Notes: a model not told the origin generated them from the sequence alone. Shown: positions 9,736-18,008, counted from the first letter of the stretch. The stretch is 64,000 bases of DNA from Aliivibrio sifiae (GCF_002954715.1 NZ_MSCP01000001.1:435093-499092), one strand, 5' to 3'. Numbers and translations: made by a program.

Positions 9736-9765
9736 AACCTGAAACCTGAAACCTGAAACCTGAAA
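9724..9765. repeat. Six perfect tandem copies of a 7-bp unit CCTGAAA
   Basis: Six back-to-back copies of CCTGAAA run from 9724 to 9765 and end directly against the stop codon (9766-9768) of the minus-strand gene. The unit is the 3' arm of the neighbouring inverted repeat, apparently expanded. A perfect 7-bp array is prone to slippage, so copy number probably varies among strains. Confidence 0.95.
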
Positions 9766-10389
9766 CTAGCCGCGTTTATGCTGAAATATCATTAACAATA
9801 AAGCGACTAACGCTCCTGATGTATCACACAACATATCTTTCTGCGCATCCCAAATATCTCCTTGTGAACCTAAAAATGCAATGCCTTCCTCACCACCAGC
9901 TGTTGCTGCATACCACCACTCAATGATTTCATACCCTGCTGCTACACTCATTAATGTAAATAAACCAAACGCCATAGCGAGTGGTGCAGAGCATTTTTTT
10001 GTTTTAATAAGGTATTCGGCAATAGGGTAGGCATAAAACCCAATAGAGAAGTGAGCAACACGATCATAATTATTACGCTCTGAGCCAATTAAGTGATTAA
10101 ACCAATCAAAAGGCACGTCAGCAAAGGTATATTTAGAACCTATGGTATGTAAGATAAGCCAGACAAACATTAAAACCAATGCGGTTGTACTGAACTCGAA
10201 GCGCGAAGCCATATAAAATATCCCGGCTAAAATTAACAGTGCCGGAAGAATTTCAGCAATCCAAACGGCACGTGATACCGGATCAAAAGCGGCGAAGATA
10301 AATACACAGGAATAAAAGGCGCTAAGAGTTAATAATACAGGTTGTCGTTTGAAAGTATTGATTAAAGACATGGCTAAATGACTCCACAT
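9766..10389 (-). CDS. yjdF: YjdF-like DUF2238 inner-membrane protein
   Basis: A 207-residue protein with about six hydrophobic segments. DUF2238 features are NNYDRVAHFSIGFYAYPIAEYL and the segment EIIEWWYAATAGGEEGIAFLGSQGD, followed by DAQKDMLCDTSGALVALL. The family has no proven function. It has a conserved set of acidic and His residues in the membrane. A second in-frame ATG (MSLINTF) lies six codons inside and could be the true start. The gene converges on mlaA and its stop touches the CCTGAAA array. Confidence 0.85.
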   Translation of the reverse strand: MWSHLAMSLINTFKRQPVLLTLSAFYSCVFIFAAFDPVSRAVWIAEILPALLILAGIFYMASRFEFSTTALVLMFVWLILHTIGSKYTFADVPFDWFNHLIGSERNNYDRVAHFSIGFYAYPIAEYLIKTKKCSAPLAMAFGLFTLMSVAAGYEIIEWWYAATAGGEEGIAFLGSQGDIWDAQKDMLCDTSGALVALLLMIFQHKRG

Positions 10390-10497
10390 AATGGAATTTA
10401 AAAGAGATTATTAATTGAGTGTAGCGCGATGTGTTGTTTGAACAAGAGTTTCATTTTTATTGTGAGAGAAAGATAAAAGGTATCTTTGATTTAAATA

Positions 10498-10524
10498 CAA
10501 AAAAGGCCTCAATAAAGAGGCCTA
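10498..10524 (-). terminator. Terminator after the first FadL gene
   Basis: On the minus strand a 7-bp stem (AGGCCTC / GAGGCCT) with a six-base loop is followed by a T run. It lies about 20 bp after the stop of the FadL gene. Confidence 0.88.
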
Positions 10525-10545
10525 ATATCATTCAATCAACAGTGA

Positions 10546-11847
10546 TTAGAAACGGTAGTTCGCTTGAACACCGACTAACCATACATTACCTGTTGTTTCG
10601 CCAGTGAATTCGCCACCATATGTTGCTGGATCTTCAAGTGGGTTGGTAATGCTTGAATCTTTTCCTTCATACATTTTAGCATCTTTTGCGAATATATAAG
10701 TAAAGCCAGCATCGAAAGTTAAATTATCAGACCATGCGTAACCCGCACCCATGCTTAGCCATAAGCGATCAGTTTCAGGGATCGTTGCTGTACGATTTTC
10801 ATCACTTACTGCTGAAGTATCGTAAGCAACACCTGTACGTAGCGTTACTTTCTGATTAAGGGTATAAGTACCACCTAGCGCTAAGCGATAGTTATCTTCC
10901 CAGTTTTCTTCTTTTACTAAGCTTGTATTACCGCCACCAAAGTCAGCTTCTAATTTTTCAAAGCTACTCCAATCTGTCCAGTTAAAACTTGCGTGGATAG
11001 CTACTTTATCAGTCAATTGATGGAAACTTGCAAGTTCTGCTGTTGCGGGTAAAGCAAGAGCCATTGAACCATTTTTACGGCCACCTGCAGGCAGCTTAAA
11101 CCCCATACCTTCTGCGTGGCCTGTTAGGTCCAATGCTACTTCAGATTTATAACTAAAGCCGATGCGGTTTGCATCGTTGACTTGCCAAGCTGTACCCACT
11201 TGCCAGCCCCAAGCCTCATCTGTGCCTTCCATGTATTTTAAGGTTGTTCCTGCTGTGTTCGGAATCACAAATTGTTCTGGAATGATAGCCCCAAAACTAC
11301 CCTCGGCGATAACATAACGAACACCGCCACCAACACTGAATTGTTGGTTGATTTTATACGCCATGTTTACGTTTATTTCTTTAGTGATAACACTAGCTTC
11401 GTTACCAAAGTTTGTTGCTGAGAAATCATCGCCTAGATCGGTTTCCATACCGTAGTTAGTGCCAACAGCAAAACCAATTGCAATTTGTTCATTTACACGA
11501 TGAGAAACATATAAATTAGGAATAAATGCATCGTGTGCAAAATCTTCAGATTTAGTTGAAGTTGTACCAGATCTTTGTGTAGAGGTACCTTTAACATCAA
11601 TGTTTGGGTTTACATAAATACCACCAACTGAAACTTGAGTTCCTTCTAAGTACGTTAGCATTGCTACGTTACGCCATTGCGTATCAGCGCCATCAGCGAT
11701 AGCAGCTTCACCTGCGTATGCACGACCAAGACCAGTCGCTGAATACTCTGCCAATTGGAAGCCTGCTGCCATAGAATTTGTGCTTGCTACTGAGCCTAAT
11801 AGACCAAGTGCAATAGCAAGAGATAGGCGGTTTTTATTATTGTTCAT
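10546..11847 (-). CDS. fadL: FadL-family long-chain fatty acid outer-membrane channel (copy 1)
   Basis: An outer-membrane beta-barrel that takes up long-chain fatty acids. The chosen start (MNNNKNRLSLAIALGLLGS) gives a signal peptide cleaved after SMAA. The mature N-terminus GFQLAEYSATGLGRAYAGEAAIADG is the FadL hatch region. The protein ends NVWLVGVQANYRF with the terminal Phe of outer-membrane barrels. The frame is open 30 codons further upstream, but GGAAAA lies 7-8 nt before the chosen ATG. A second FadL gene lies upstream on the same strand, and a FadR-like site is at 12011-12027. Confidence 0.92.
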   Translation of the reverse strand: MNNNKNRLSLAIALGLLGSVASTNSMAAGFQLAEYSATGLGRAYAGEAAIADGADTQWRNVAMLTYLEGTQVSVGGIYVNPNIDVKGTSTQRSGTTSTKSEDFAHDAFIPNLYVSHRVNEQIAIGFAVGTNYGMETDLGDDFSATNFGNEASVITKEINVNMAYKINQQFSVGGGVRYVIAEGSFGAIIPEQFVIPNTAGTTLKYMEGTDEAWGWQVGTAWQVNDANRIGFSYKSEVALDLTGHAEGMGFKLPAGGRKNGSMALALPATAELASFHQLTDKVAIHASFNWTDWSSFEKLEADFGGGNTSLVKEENWEDNYRLALGGTYTLNQKVTLRTGVAYDTSAVSDENRTATIPETDRLWLSMGAGYAWSDNLTFDAGFTYIFAKDAKMYEGKDSSITNPLEDPATYGGEFTGETTGNVWLVGVQANYRF

Positions 11848-12010
11848 TGATTTTTCCATATTGGTACAAGTGTACGCTGAGTTTTGTGGTAATAAGTTGA
11901 AGTGGATAATACGTTTTAGAGTAAAAACTTCAAACAAAAAATTGATTTATTCGAGTTTTAAGCGCTTTTTTCTGTAAAAAGTTTCATTTTTAGACGGAAT
12001 TTCTGTATTA

Positions 12011-12027
12011 ATCTGGTCGGATGTGTT
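12011..12027 (+). promoter_or_regulatory. FadR-like operator upstream of FadL copy 1
   Basis: ATCTGGTCGGATGTGTT matches the E. coli FadR consensus AGCTGGTCCGACNTGTT at 13 of 16 fixed positions, with the central GGTC-N-GA and TGTT all present. It lies about 165 bp upstream of the fadL start. FadR binding to fad genes is established. This site is predicted by eye. Confidence 0.75.
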
Positions 12028-12103
12028 AATTGGGCGCACAGGTGTAGGTTTGAATTCAGGTTGAGGGTATAAGTGTACGCTGAAATTTTAGTAAAAGCAG
12101 AGG

Positions 12104-12128
12104 CTAGTTTTTAGGGGATAGGGACGAG
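12104..12128 (+). repeat. Copy of a short dispersed repeat (CTAGTTTTTAG...GACGAG)
   Basis: CTAGTTTTTAG followed by GGGATAGGGACGAG. The same elements recur at 24765-24782 and, inverted, at 24881-24900, so this is probably one member of an intergenic repeat family. Confidence 0.5.
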
Positions 12129-12202
12129 AAGGAGCAGAGTTTAGATCGCTTCGCTTGCAGATTTCAGAGGTGATCGCTTAACGAACAGCTTCAAAGAAGA
12201 TT

Positions 12203-12255
12203 CTCCCCCTTGGTTGATGAGTTATTGAGATCGATAAAGTAAATAGAAGGGGGAG
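12203..12255. repeat. Inverted repeat of C/G runs, candidate repeat element
   Basis: CTCCCCCTT (12203-12211) pairs perfectly with AAGGGGGAG (12247-12255) across a 35-nt loop, and another GAGGGGG run follows at 12259-12265. Such G runs are out of place in this A+T-rich sequence. The segment may be a dispersed noncoding repeat. Confidence 0.5.
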
Positions 12256-12300
12256 TTAGAGGGGGTTGCGTAGCGTTCTAAATACTGTTTCTTAAAGATC

Positions 12301-12328
12301 AAAAAAGGCCAGCGTGTGCTGACCTTTT
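12301..12328 (-). terminator. Terminator after the second FadL gene
   Basis: On the minus strand the stem GGTCAGC / GCTGGCC (one G-T pair) with an ACAC loop is followed by six T residues, 26 bp after the FadL copy 2 stop. Confidence 0.87.
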
Positions 12329-12353
12329 AGTTTTAAACTTTTAAGAGTAAATC

Positions 12354-13646
12354 TTAGAAGCTGTAGCTGTATTGAACACCAGCAAGAATTGCATCTGCGT
12401 GTGTAGTTGCAGTTAGTGAGCCTGTTGGGTCTGTTTCTGTAACATCTACGTCTTTGCCTAATAGGTAAGTCAAGCCGAAGTCAACTGTGTGTTTTTTCTC
12501 GAAGTGGTAGCTGAAACCTGCTGAGAACCACTGACGATCTGAATCTGGTACTGAAATTGATGTTTTTTCATCTTGAGCTGCTGTGTCGTACATATAACCT
12601 GCGCGTAATGTCCAAGCATCATCTAAGAAGTAAGTACCACCAATAGCGTAATGCATGCCATCTTGCCACTCATAGGTGTTTAATGTTGTGCCACCAGAAG
12701 TATTTAGTTCATCAAATGCACTCCAACCAATCCATTGTACTGAGTAGTGAACTGCAAATTTAGTGTCTTTAATTTCGTGGTAACCAGAGAACTCAGCCAT
12801 GCTTGGAAGTGGCATTAATAGTTTTTGACCATCAATTTGGTTTTCACCTTGACCACCGTTATAGAACATGTCGCCTTCTGCTTCAATTTCTGGGCTGTAG
12901 TGGTATGAAAAACCAAAGCGGTTACGTTCATCTAATTCATAAACTGCACCTAAGTTCCAACCGATACCGACACCATCGGCTTCAACATCTAGAGCATTCG
13001 TGGTTATTGTTCCCCCCATTGCTGGAGGTAGTGGGGTATCATTGGCAAAACCAGTATCTCGTTTTAGTTTACCGCTGCCTTGAACTATATCTAGACCACC
13101 ACCAAGGCTGAATTGTTCATTGATACGGTAAGAAACAGTCAGTGCATAGTTAATGCTTTTTACTTCAGTTGTACCACCAAATCGTTTTGCTGTCGGAGCT
13201 CCGCCAACTAGCGGGGAACCACTATCAGGGCCACCAAAGCTATCATCAAAATTATTTGTTGTACCAAAGTTAGAGTAAATACCAGCACCAAACGCCCACT
13301 GGTCATTTAAACGATAAATATAATAAATATTTGGTACAGGTGTACCGCTACCATTATTTGCATTATCAATAGATTGGCCATTATGTTGAATATCGCTTAC
13401 TTTGATATCTGTATCAATATAGTTAAGACCGCCAGAAAATTGTGATGAATCAAAAAGAGCCATAGCGGCAGCGTTACGTGACATTACAGATGCATTATCA
13501 GCGATTACAGCATCACCAGCAAATGCACGGCCTAGGCCTGTTGCTGATTGTGCGTTTAGTTGGAAACCGGCAGCAGTAGCTTGTTGTGTTGCAAGAGTGA
13601 TGGTAGCTGCTAGAAGTGTTTTAGAAAACAAGCGCTTCTTATTCAT
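12354..13646 (-). CDS. fadL: FadL-family long-chain fatty acid outer-membrane channel (copy 2)
   Basis: A second FadL paralogue in tandem. The start MNKKRLFSKTLLAATITLAT gives a signal peptide ending ATAA. The mature N-terminus GFQLNAQSATGLGRAFAGDAVIADNASVMSRNAAAM carries the FadL hatch with the NPA-like region written as RNAAAM. It ends ILAGVQYSYSF with a terminal Phe. The frame extends 12 codons further upstream (MKGNNNIW). The inner ATG is preferred because it opens the signal peptide, although its GGA is 12-13 nt away. FadR-like sites lie upstream near 13759-13775. Confidence 0.92.
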   Translation of the reverse strand: MNKKRLFSKTLLAATITLATQQATAAGFQLNAQSATGLGRAFAGDAVIADNASVMSRNAAAMALFDSSQFSGGLNYIDTDIKVSDIQHNGQSIDNANNGSGTPVPNIYYIYRLNDQWAFGAGIYSNFGTTNNFDDSFGGPDSGSPLVGGAPTAKRFGGTTEVKSINYALTVSYRINEQFSLGGGLDIVQGSGKLKRDTGFANDTPLPPAMGGTITTNALDVEADGVGIGWNLGAVYELDERNRFGFSYHYSPEIEAEGDMFYNGGQGENQIDGQKLLMPLPSMAEFSGYHEIKDTKFAVHYSVQWIGWSAFDELNTSGGTTLNTYEWQDGMHYAIGGTYFLDDAWTLRAGYMYDTAAQDEKTSISVPDSDRQWFSAGFSYHFEKKHTVDFGLTYLLGKDVDVTETDPTGSLTATTHADAILAGVQYSYSF

Positions 13647-13758
13647 AATTTTTATATTCCATATATTGTTATTTCCTTTCAATTCTTACGACCGAAAAGA
13701 TTTATTTTAGTTGAGACTGAGATCTCGATGCCGAGATAATAACGATCAGATCATAGAC

Positions 13759-13775
13759 GACAAATCCGACCACTG
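13759..13775 (-). promoter_or_regulatory. FadR-like operator upstream of FadL copy 2
   Basis: Read on the minus strand, CAGTGGTCGGATTTGTC keeps the TGGTC-N-GA core and the TGT of the FadR consensus. It lies about 115 bp upstream of the FadL copy 2 start. A second TCTGGTCGTGATTTGT run at about 13799-13815 is a weaker partial match. Confidence 0.6.
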
Positions 13776-13844
13776 CTAAAAAAACGTTAAAATTCGTGAT
13801 CTGGTCGTGATTTGTACATAAATAGCAGTTCAGTTGATATTAAT

Positions 13845-13860
13845 AGAGCTTAAACTCTAA
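13845..13860. promoter_or_regulatory. Palindrome copy A, AGAGCTTAAACTCTAA
   Basis: The core TAGAG-N6-CTCTA has 5-bp arms. It differs from the copy at 13941-13956 by one base in 16. It is probably an operator for an unidentified dimeric regulator of the FadL gene or of the divergent transcript. Confidence 0.55.
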
Positions 13861-13940
13861 TTTATTATGTTGATTTCTGTTGTGTTTTTAATCTTAACTT
13901 GTTGTTTTATTTGTGAAATAAATGGAACTTTTTTACATTT

Positions 13941-13956
13941 AGAGCTTACACTCTAA
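13941..13956. promoter_or_regulatory. Palindrome copy B, AGAGCTTACACTCTAA
   Basis: With its flanks this copy has perfect 7-bp arms, TTTAGAG and CTCTAAA, around CTTACA. Its centre is 96 bp from that of copy A, about nine helical turns. Confidence 0.6.
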
Positions 13957-14108
13957 ATTGTGATGGCAGTGAAGATAAATTGATGATTAATCATGATTTT
14001 TAAGTGGTATTTTATGGTGAGTGTTAATGAATGGTAAAATTGATATGTTTTGTAACTGCTTTTGTTGTGTCTTATTGATTTGAATAAAAGTAGTAAAAGA
14101 ACATAAAA

Positions 14109-14122
14109 TTGATCTATTTCAA
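14109..14122 (+). promoter_or_regulatory. FNR-like site in front of candidate small RNA
   Basis: TTGATCTATTTCAA matches the FNR consensus TTGAT-N4-ATCAA at 9 of 10 positions. Its centre (14115.5) is 41.5 bp before G14157. A -10-like TATAGT lies at 14144-14149. This is the geometry of a class II FNR-activated promoter. Confidence 0.5.
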
Positions 14123-14156
14123 TAAATGAATTGAGATTCACGTTATAGTTGATCTC

Positions 14157-14310
14157 GTTATCTGGTTGAGCAATCAACCCGTTGAGCAAGATAACATTTC
14201 CTTTTGAAGGCTGACTTTACTTTCTCCTTATCAGGTGAAACTGATTTTACAATTGGCTATTCGTTAATTGTTTTTTATTCTGACCACATCGAATGATGTG
14301 GTTTTTTTTT
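14157..14310 (+). ncRNA. Candidate small regulatory RNA, about 154 nt
   Basis: No ORF on this strand explains the strong terminator at 14283-14310, so a noncoding transcript is likely. The proposed 5' end at G14157 begins a nested stem: GTTATCT (14157-14163) pairs with AGATAAC (14189-14195), and inside it GGTTGA pairs with TCAACC around GCAA. The middle is single-stranded and pyrimidine-rich (CATTTCCTTTT, ACTTTCTCCTTATC), able to pair with Shine-Dalgarno sequences, as in many Hfq-dependent RNAs. The 5' end is inferred from a -10-like TATAGT and an FNR-like site. It could instead be an attenuated leader of fadIJ. I do not recognise it as a named RNA. Confidence 0.5.
14283..14310 (+). terminator. 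Strong orphan terminator
   Basis: A perfect 8-bp stem (ACCACATC / GATGTGGT) with a GAAT loop is followed by nine T residues. It works only in the plus direction. No plus-strand gene lies upstream until position 9683. Confidence 0.92.
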
Positions 14311-14476
14311 ATCAAAATAGTCAGTAGGTTACATCCCACAGTTATCCTATTCGTTTCCATTTTTCTTAGCAATATTGTCATTTTCTACTGACAAACAATA
14401 AATTATGAGTGATTAATAATTCTCCGCTCACATTTCTACTATAACGCACTTCCCATAATTAACAAGTTAGTTACAA

Positions 14477-14493
14477 TTCAGGTCTGACCACTT
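14477..14493 (+). promoter_or_regulatory. FadR-like operator upstream of fadIJ
   Basis: TTCAGGTCTGACCACTT matches the reverse FadR consensus AACANGTCGGACCAGCT at 11 of 16 fixed positions, including CA-N-GTC-N-GACCA. It ends 30 bp before the fadI start, where a repressor would overlap the promoter or early transcript. Confidence 0.7.
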
Positions 14494-14523
14494 ACGTTTT
14501 TAGTGTTTACGCAAGGAGATGCG

Positions 14524-15852
14524 ATGTCAAACGGCAAACTATCAAAGACCTATCAACCACTCACAACACGACAAGGTGATCGTATTGCGGTTGTTTCAGG
14601 CATTCGAACCCCATTCGCTAAGCAATCGACCGCTTTTATTTCTACGCCTGCGGTAGATTTAGGTAAGCTTGCTGTAAAAGCGTTAATGGATAAAACGGAT
14701 ATCGATCCTAAATTGATTGATCAAGTTGTCTTTGGACAAGTAGTACAAATGCCAGAAGCGCCAAACATTGCACGCGAAATCGTATTAGGCATAGGAATGA
14801 ACATTGGTACAGATGCTTACAGTGTGACCAGAGCCTGTGCAACCAGTTTTCAAACAACGGCTAATGTAGTTGAAAGCATTATGGCGGGCACAATAGATAT
14901 CGGAATTGCCGGCGGTGCGGATTCTTCTTCCGTTCTTCCTATTGGCGTATCAAAGAAAATGGCCTCGACTTTACTTGCGTTAAGTAAAACTAAAACCATG
15001 AGCCAAAAATTATCCCTTCTTCGTACATTATCGTTAAAAGACATCGCGCCAGTCCCTCCTGCTGTAGCTGAATACTCAACGGGTATTTCAATGGGACAAA
15101 CCGCAGAGCAAATGGCAAAAAGTCATGGTATTACGCGTGAAGAGCAAGATGCATTAGCTCATCGCTCTCATAGTTTGGCAGCCAAAGCATGGCAAGATGG
15201 ATTGATTCAAGACGAAGTAATGACTGCATTTCCAGAACCTTATAAAACATGGTTAGATCAAGACAATAATATTCGTCATGACTCTGATCTTGCTAGCTAT
15301 GCCAAATTACGTCCTGCCTTTGATCGAAAATACGGTTCAGTTACTGCCGCGAACAGTACGCCATTAACTGACGGTGGAGCGGCATTGTTACTAATGAGTG
15401 AAAAGCGAGCTAAAGAATTAGGTTATGAACCACTTGGTTATATTCGATCTTTTGCCTTTAGTGCCATAGATGTACATCACGATATGTTGATGGGGCCTTC
15501 TTATGCAACACCAATGGCGCTCGATAAGGCGGGTATTTCATTGTCTGATTTAACCTTGATTGATATGCATGAAGCGTTTGCGGCACAAACCTTATCTAAC
15601 GTAAAAATGTTTGCGTCTAATAAATTTGCTAAAGAATGTTTAGGTCGTGATAAAGCCATCGGCGAGATTGATATGGATAAATTTAATGTGCTTGGTGGTT
15701 CAATCGCCTATGGCCATCCATTTGCGGCAACGGGTGCAAGAATGATCATTCAAACTTTACGAGAATTAAAACGTCGCGGTGGGGGTTTTGGATTAAATAC
15801 CGCTTGTGCCGCAGGTGGTTTAGGTGCAGCAATGGTATTGGAGGTTGAATAA
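14524..15852 (+). CDS. fadI: 3-ketoacyl-CoA thiolase FadI
   Basis: Beta subunit of the FadIJ fatty-acid oxidation complex, which cleaves 3-ketoacyl-CoA to acetyl-CoA. The nucleophile Cys is in [10 protein letters not shown] (about residue 105). The catalytic His is in [17 protein letters not shown] and the second Cys in [14 protein letters not shown]. At 442 residues it is close to E. coli FadI. The start is ATG 14524, because AAGGAG lies 6 nt upstream. A GTG seven codons earlier would place that site inside the coding region. The stop overlaps the fadJ ATG. Control by FadR is suggested by the site at 14477-14493. Confidence 0.96.
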   Translation: MSNGKLSKTYQPLTTRQGDRIAVVSGIRTPFAKQSTAFISTPAVDLGKLAVKALMDKTDIDPKLIDQVVFGQVVQMPEAPNIAREIVLGIGMNIGTDAYSVTRACATSFQTTANVVESIMAGTIDIGIAGGADSSSVLPIGVSKKMASTLLALSKTKTMSQKLSLLRTLSLKDIAPVPPAVAEYSTGISMGQTAEQMAKSHGITREEQDALAHRSHSLAAKAWQDGLIQDEVMTAFPEPYKTWLDQDNNIRHDSDLASYAKLRPAFDRKYGSVTAANSTPLTDGGAALLLMSEKRAKELGYEPLGYIRSFAFSAIDVHHDMLMGPSYATPMALDKAGISLSDLTLIDMHEAFAAQTLSNVKMFASNKFAKECLGRDKAIGEIDMDKFNVLGGSIAYGHPFAATGARMIIQTLRELKRRGGGFGLNTACAAGGLGAAMVLEVE

Positions 15853-17954
15853 TGACAATAGCAAAAGAAAATAACTCGATTGAACTTGTTGAAAATACCA
15901 GTGCATTTGTGTGGCATAAAGATGAGCAAAATATTGCTTGGCTGACCATTGATGTACTTAATGAAAAAATGAATACCTTAAAAGCTGAATTCGCAGAACA
16001 AGTTTCACAAGTATTAGATGAGATCGAAGCGCAGCAAAAAGAAATTAAAGGCTTAGTTATTCAATCTGGTAAGCCTGATAATTTTATTGCAGGTGCAGAT
16101 ATTAGCATGATAGCAAGTTGTCAAAGTTCAGTTGAAGCTCAAGCTTTGGCTGAAAAGGGGCAACAGTTATTTCAACGTATTGAAGATCTTCCATTCGCAA
16201 CGGTTGCGGCTATTCACGGCCCATGCTTAGGTGGTGGACTCGAATTAGCGTTGGCATGTGATTATCGTATTTGTAGTGATGATAATAAAACTAAGTTGGG
16301 ATTACCTGAAGTTCAACTCGGTTTACTTCCAGGGTCTGGTGGTACGCAGCGATTGCCGCGTTTAATCGGGTTAGTACCAAGCTTAGATATCATCCTTACA
16401 GGTAAGCAATTACGACCTAAAAAAGCAGAGAAACTGGGCGTTGTAAATGCGTCAGTACCACTGTCTATTTTATCTCGAACGGCGGCAGAATTTGCATTAA
16501 AGAAAAAATTTAAACGTAAAGTGAGTGCTAAAGAATGGGGGATGTCGAGGAATCCTGTTGGGCGTAATGTCATTTTTTCTCAAGCAGAAAAGCAAGCTCA
16601 GAAAAAAGCGAGAGGAAACTACCCTGCGATTGCCGCGATTTTAGACAGTATTGAATTTGGGTTAGACAAAGGCATTAAAAAAGGCCTACAACGAGAGGCT
16701 GAGCAATTTGGAAAGCTAGCCATGACTCCTGAATCCGCCGCGTTGCGCTCTTTATTCTTTGCTATGACTGAAATGAAAAAAGAGAAAGGCAGCGAAGCTG
16801 AACCAAAAGTCATTAATCATGTTGGTGTGCTAGGTGGTGGTTTAATGGGGGGAGGGATTGCCCATGTCTCCATCGCGAAAGCGAAGAAGAACGTCATTAT
16901 TAAAGACATTAGTAATGATGGGCTATTAAATGCTTACCAATACCACTATCAACGCTTAGAAAAATTAAGAAAACGCCGAATTATTACTAAAGCGACGTTA
17001 CAGCAGCAGATGCTACAACTTACTGGTGTGACTGATTTCAATGGCTTTAAAAAATTAGATATTGTTGTTGAGGCTGTCTTTGAAGATTTAAATCTTAAGC
17101 AAGAGATGGTGAAAGCAGTACAAGAACAAGGTAAAGAGGGGGTAATATTTGCGACTAATACTTCCTCACTGCCAATCGGACAAATAGCAGAAGGTGCAGA
17201 TAAACCAGAGAACATTGTTGGTTTGCATTACTTTAGCCCTGTAGAAAAAATGCCATTAGTTGAGGTTATTCCTCATGCGACGACTTGTGATGGCGCGATT
17301 TCAACGGCTGTTTCTTTAGCTAAGCAGCAAGGTAAAACCCCAATTGTCGTGAAAGATTGCGCGGGATTTTATGTAAACCGTATTTTAGCGCCTTACATGA
17401 ATGAAGCCGCTCGATTATTGTTAGCTGGTGAACCAATCGAAGTAATTGATGAGGCACTGCTAGATTTTGGTTTCCCCGTTGGCCCAATTTCATTGTTGGA
17501 TGAGGTTGGCGTTGATATTGGTGCTAAGATAATGCCGATATTGGAGGCTGAATTAGGCGATAGATTCCGTAGTCCTGATGTGTTTAAAACTTTAATTGAT
17601 GATAAGCGATTAGGTAAGAAAACCAAACGCGGCTTTTATGTTTATAAAGGTAAGAAAAAAGAACCCGATCAAGACGTTTATACCTTACTTAACATTAAAC
17701 CGCATTCGCAGTTAACCAAAGATGAAATCGCAATGCGCTGTGTGCTTCCTATGTTATCTGAAGCAAAACGTTGTTTAGATGAAGGCATTATTCGTTCAGA
17801 AAGAGACGGTGATATAGGTGCTATCTTTGGTATAGGTTTCCCCCCTTTCTTAGGTGGGCCATTTAGTTATATGGCAGCACTAGGGGAAGATAAGTTAGCG
17901 GTATTAATGAAGAAATATGCCGATAAATACGGAGATCGATTCTCTCAATCATAG
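15852..17954 (+). CDS. fadJ: Fatty acid oxidation complex alpha subunit FadJ
   Basis: A bifunctional enzyme of 700 residues. The N-terminal enoyl-CoA hydratase part (about 1-200) has [21 protein letters not shown] and [22 protein letters not shown], which carry the two catalytic Glu residues. The 3-hydroxyacyl-CoA dehydrogenase part (about 320-700) has the NAD-binding [14 protein letters not shown] and the catalytic His in [17 protein letters not shown]. It pairs with FadI, from which it is translated by a one-base stop/start overlap. A terminator follows 55 bp after the stop. Confidence 0.97.
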   Translation: MTIAKENNSIELVENTSAFVWHKDEQNIAWLTIDVLNEKMNTLKAEFAEQVSQVLDEIEAQQKEIKGLVIQSGKPDNFIAGADISMIASCQSSVEAQALAEKGQQLFQRIEDLPFATVAAIHGPCLGGGLELALACDYRICSDDNKTKLGLPEVQLGLLPGSGGTQRLPRLIGLVPSLDIILTGKQLRPKKAEKLGVVNASVPLSILSRTAAEFALKKKFKRKVSAKEWGMSRNPVGRNVIFSQAEKQAQKKARGNYPAIAAILDSIEFGLDKGIKKGLQREAEQFGKLAMTPESAALRSLFFAMTEMKKEKGSEAEPKVINHVGVLGGGLMGGGIAHVSIAKAKKNVIIKDISNDGLLNAYQYHYQRLEKLRKRRIITKATLQQQMLQLTGVTDFNGFKKLDIVVEAVFEDLNLKQEMVKAVQEQGKEGVIFATNTSSLPIGQIAEGADKPENIVGLHYFSPVEKMPLVEVIPHATTCDGAISTAVSLAKQQGKTPIVVKDCAGFYVNRILAPYMNEAARLLLAGEPIEVIDEALLDFGFPVGPISLLDEVGVDIGAKIMPILEAELGDRFRSPDVFKTLIDDKRLGKKTKRGFYVYKGKKKEPDQDVYTLLNIKPHSQLTKDEIAMRCVLPMLSEAKRCLDEGIIRSERDGDIGAIFGIGFPPFLGGPFSYMAALGEDKLAVLMKKYADKYGDRFSQS

Positions 17955-18008
17955 AAGACTTCATTGTTCGTATAATCATCGTTTTTTACAATCTAAAGAG
18001 AAAATAAA

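Larger units (their letters stand above)
11848..12353. other. 506-bp region between the two FadL genes
   Basis: No gene is seen. The region holds the promoter of FadL copy 1, a FadR-like site (12011-12027), a 13-bp direct repeat AAGTGTACGCTGA at 11868-11880 and 12071-12083, a repeat-like segment at 12104-12128, a long-loop inverted repeat of C/G runs (12203-12211 with 12247-12255), and the terminator of FadL copy 2. Confidence 0.7.
13647..14523. other. 877-bp control region between FadL copy 2 and fadI
   Basis: No convincing protein gene. It holds divergent promoters, a FadR-like site for FadL copy 2 (13759-13775), two near-identical palindromes (13845-13860 and 13941-13956), an FNR-like palindrome (14109-14122), a candidate small RNA ending in a strong orphan terminator (14157-14310), and a FadR-like site for fadI (14477-14493). 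Confidence 0.75.

Noticed and set aside
9724-9765. Tandem repeat as a CRISPR array
   Set aside because: The unit is 7 bp with no spacers and no cas genes are present.
11848-11937. 30-codon N-terminal extension of FadL copy 1
   Set aside because: It precedes a good signal peptide that has its own ribosome binding site, and its residues do not look like a secretion signal.
12803-13111. 102-codon plus-strand frame opposite FadL copy 2
   Set aside because: Antisense to a conserved barrel gene; the His/Leu-rich product is an artefact of the reverse frame.
13953-14189. 78-codon minus-strand frame
   Set aside because: Low-complexity A+T-rich product without ribosome binding site. It lies across the FNR-like site and 5' stem of the candidate small RNA on the other strand.
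14503-14523. Upstream GTG start for fadI
   Set aside because: It would put the AAGGAG ribosome binding site inside the coding region. ATG 14524 has correct spacing and gives the usual FadI length.
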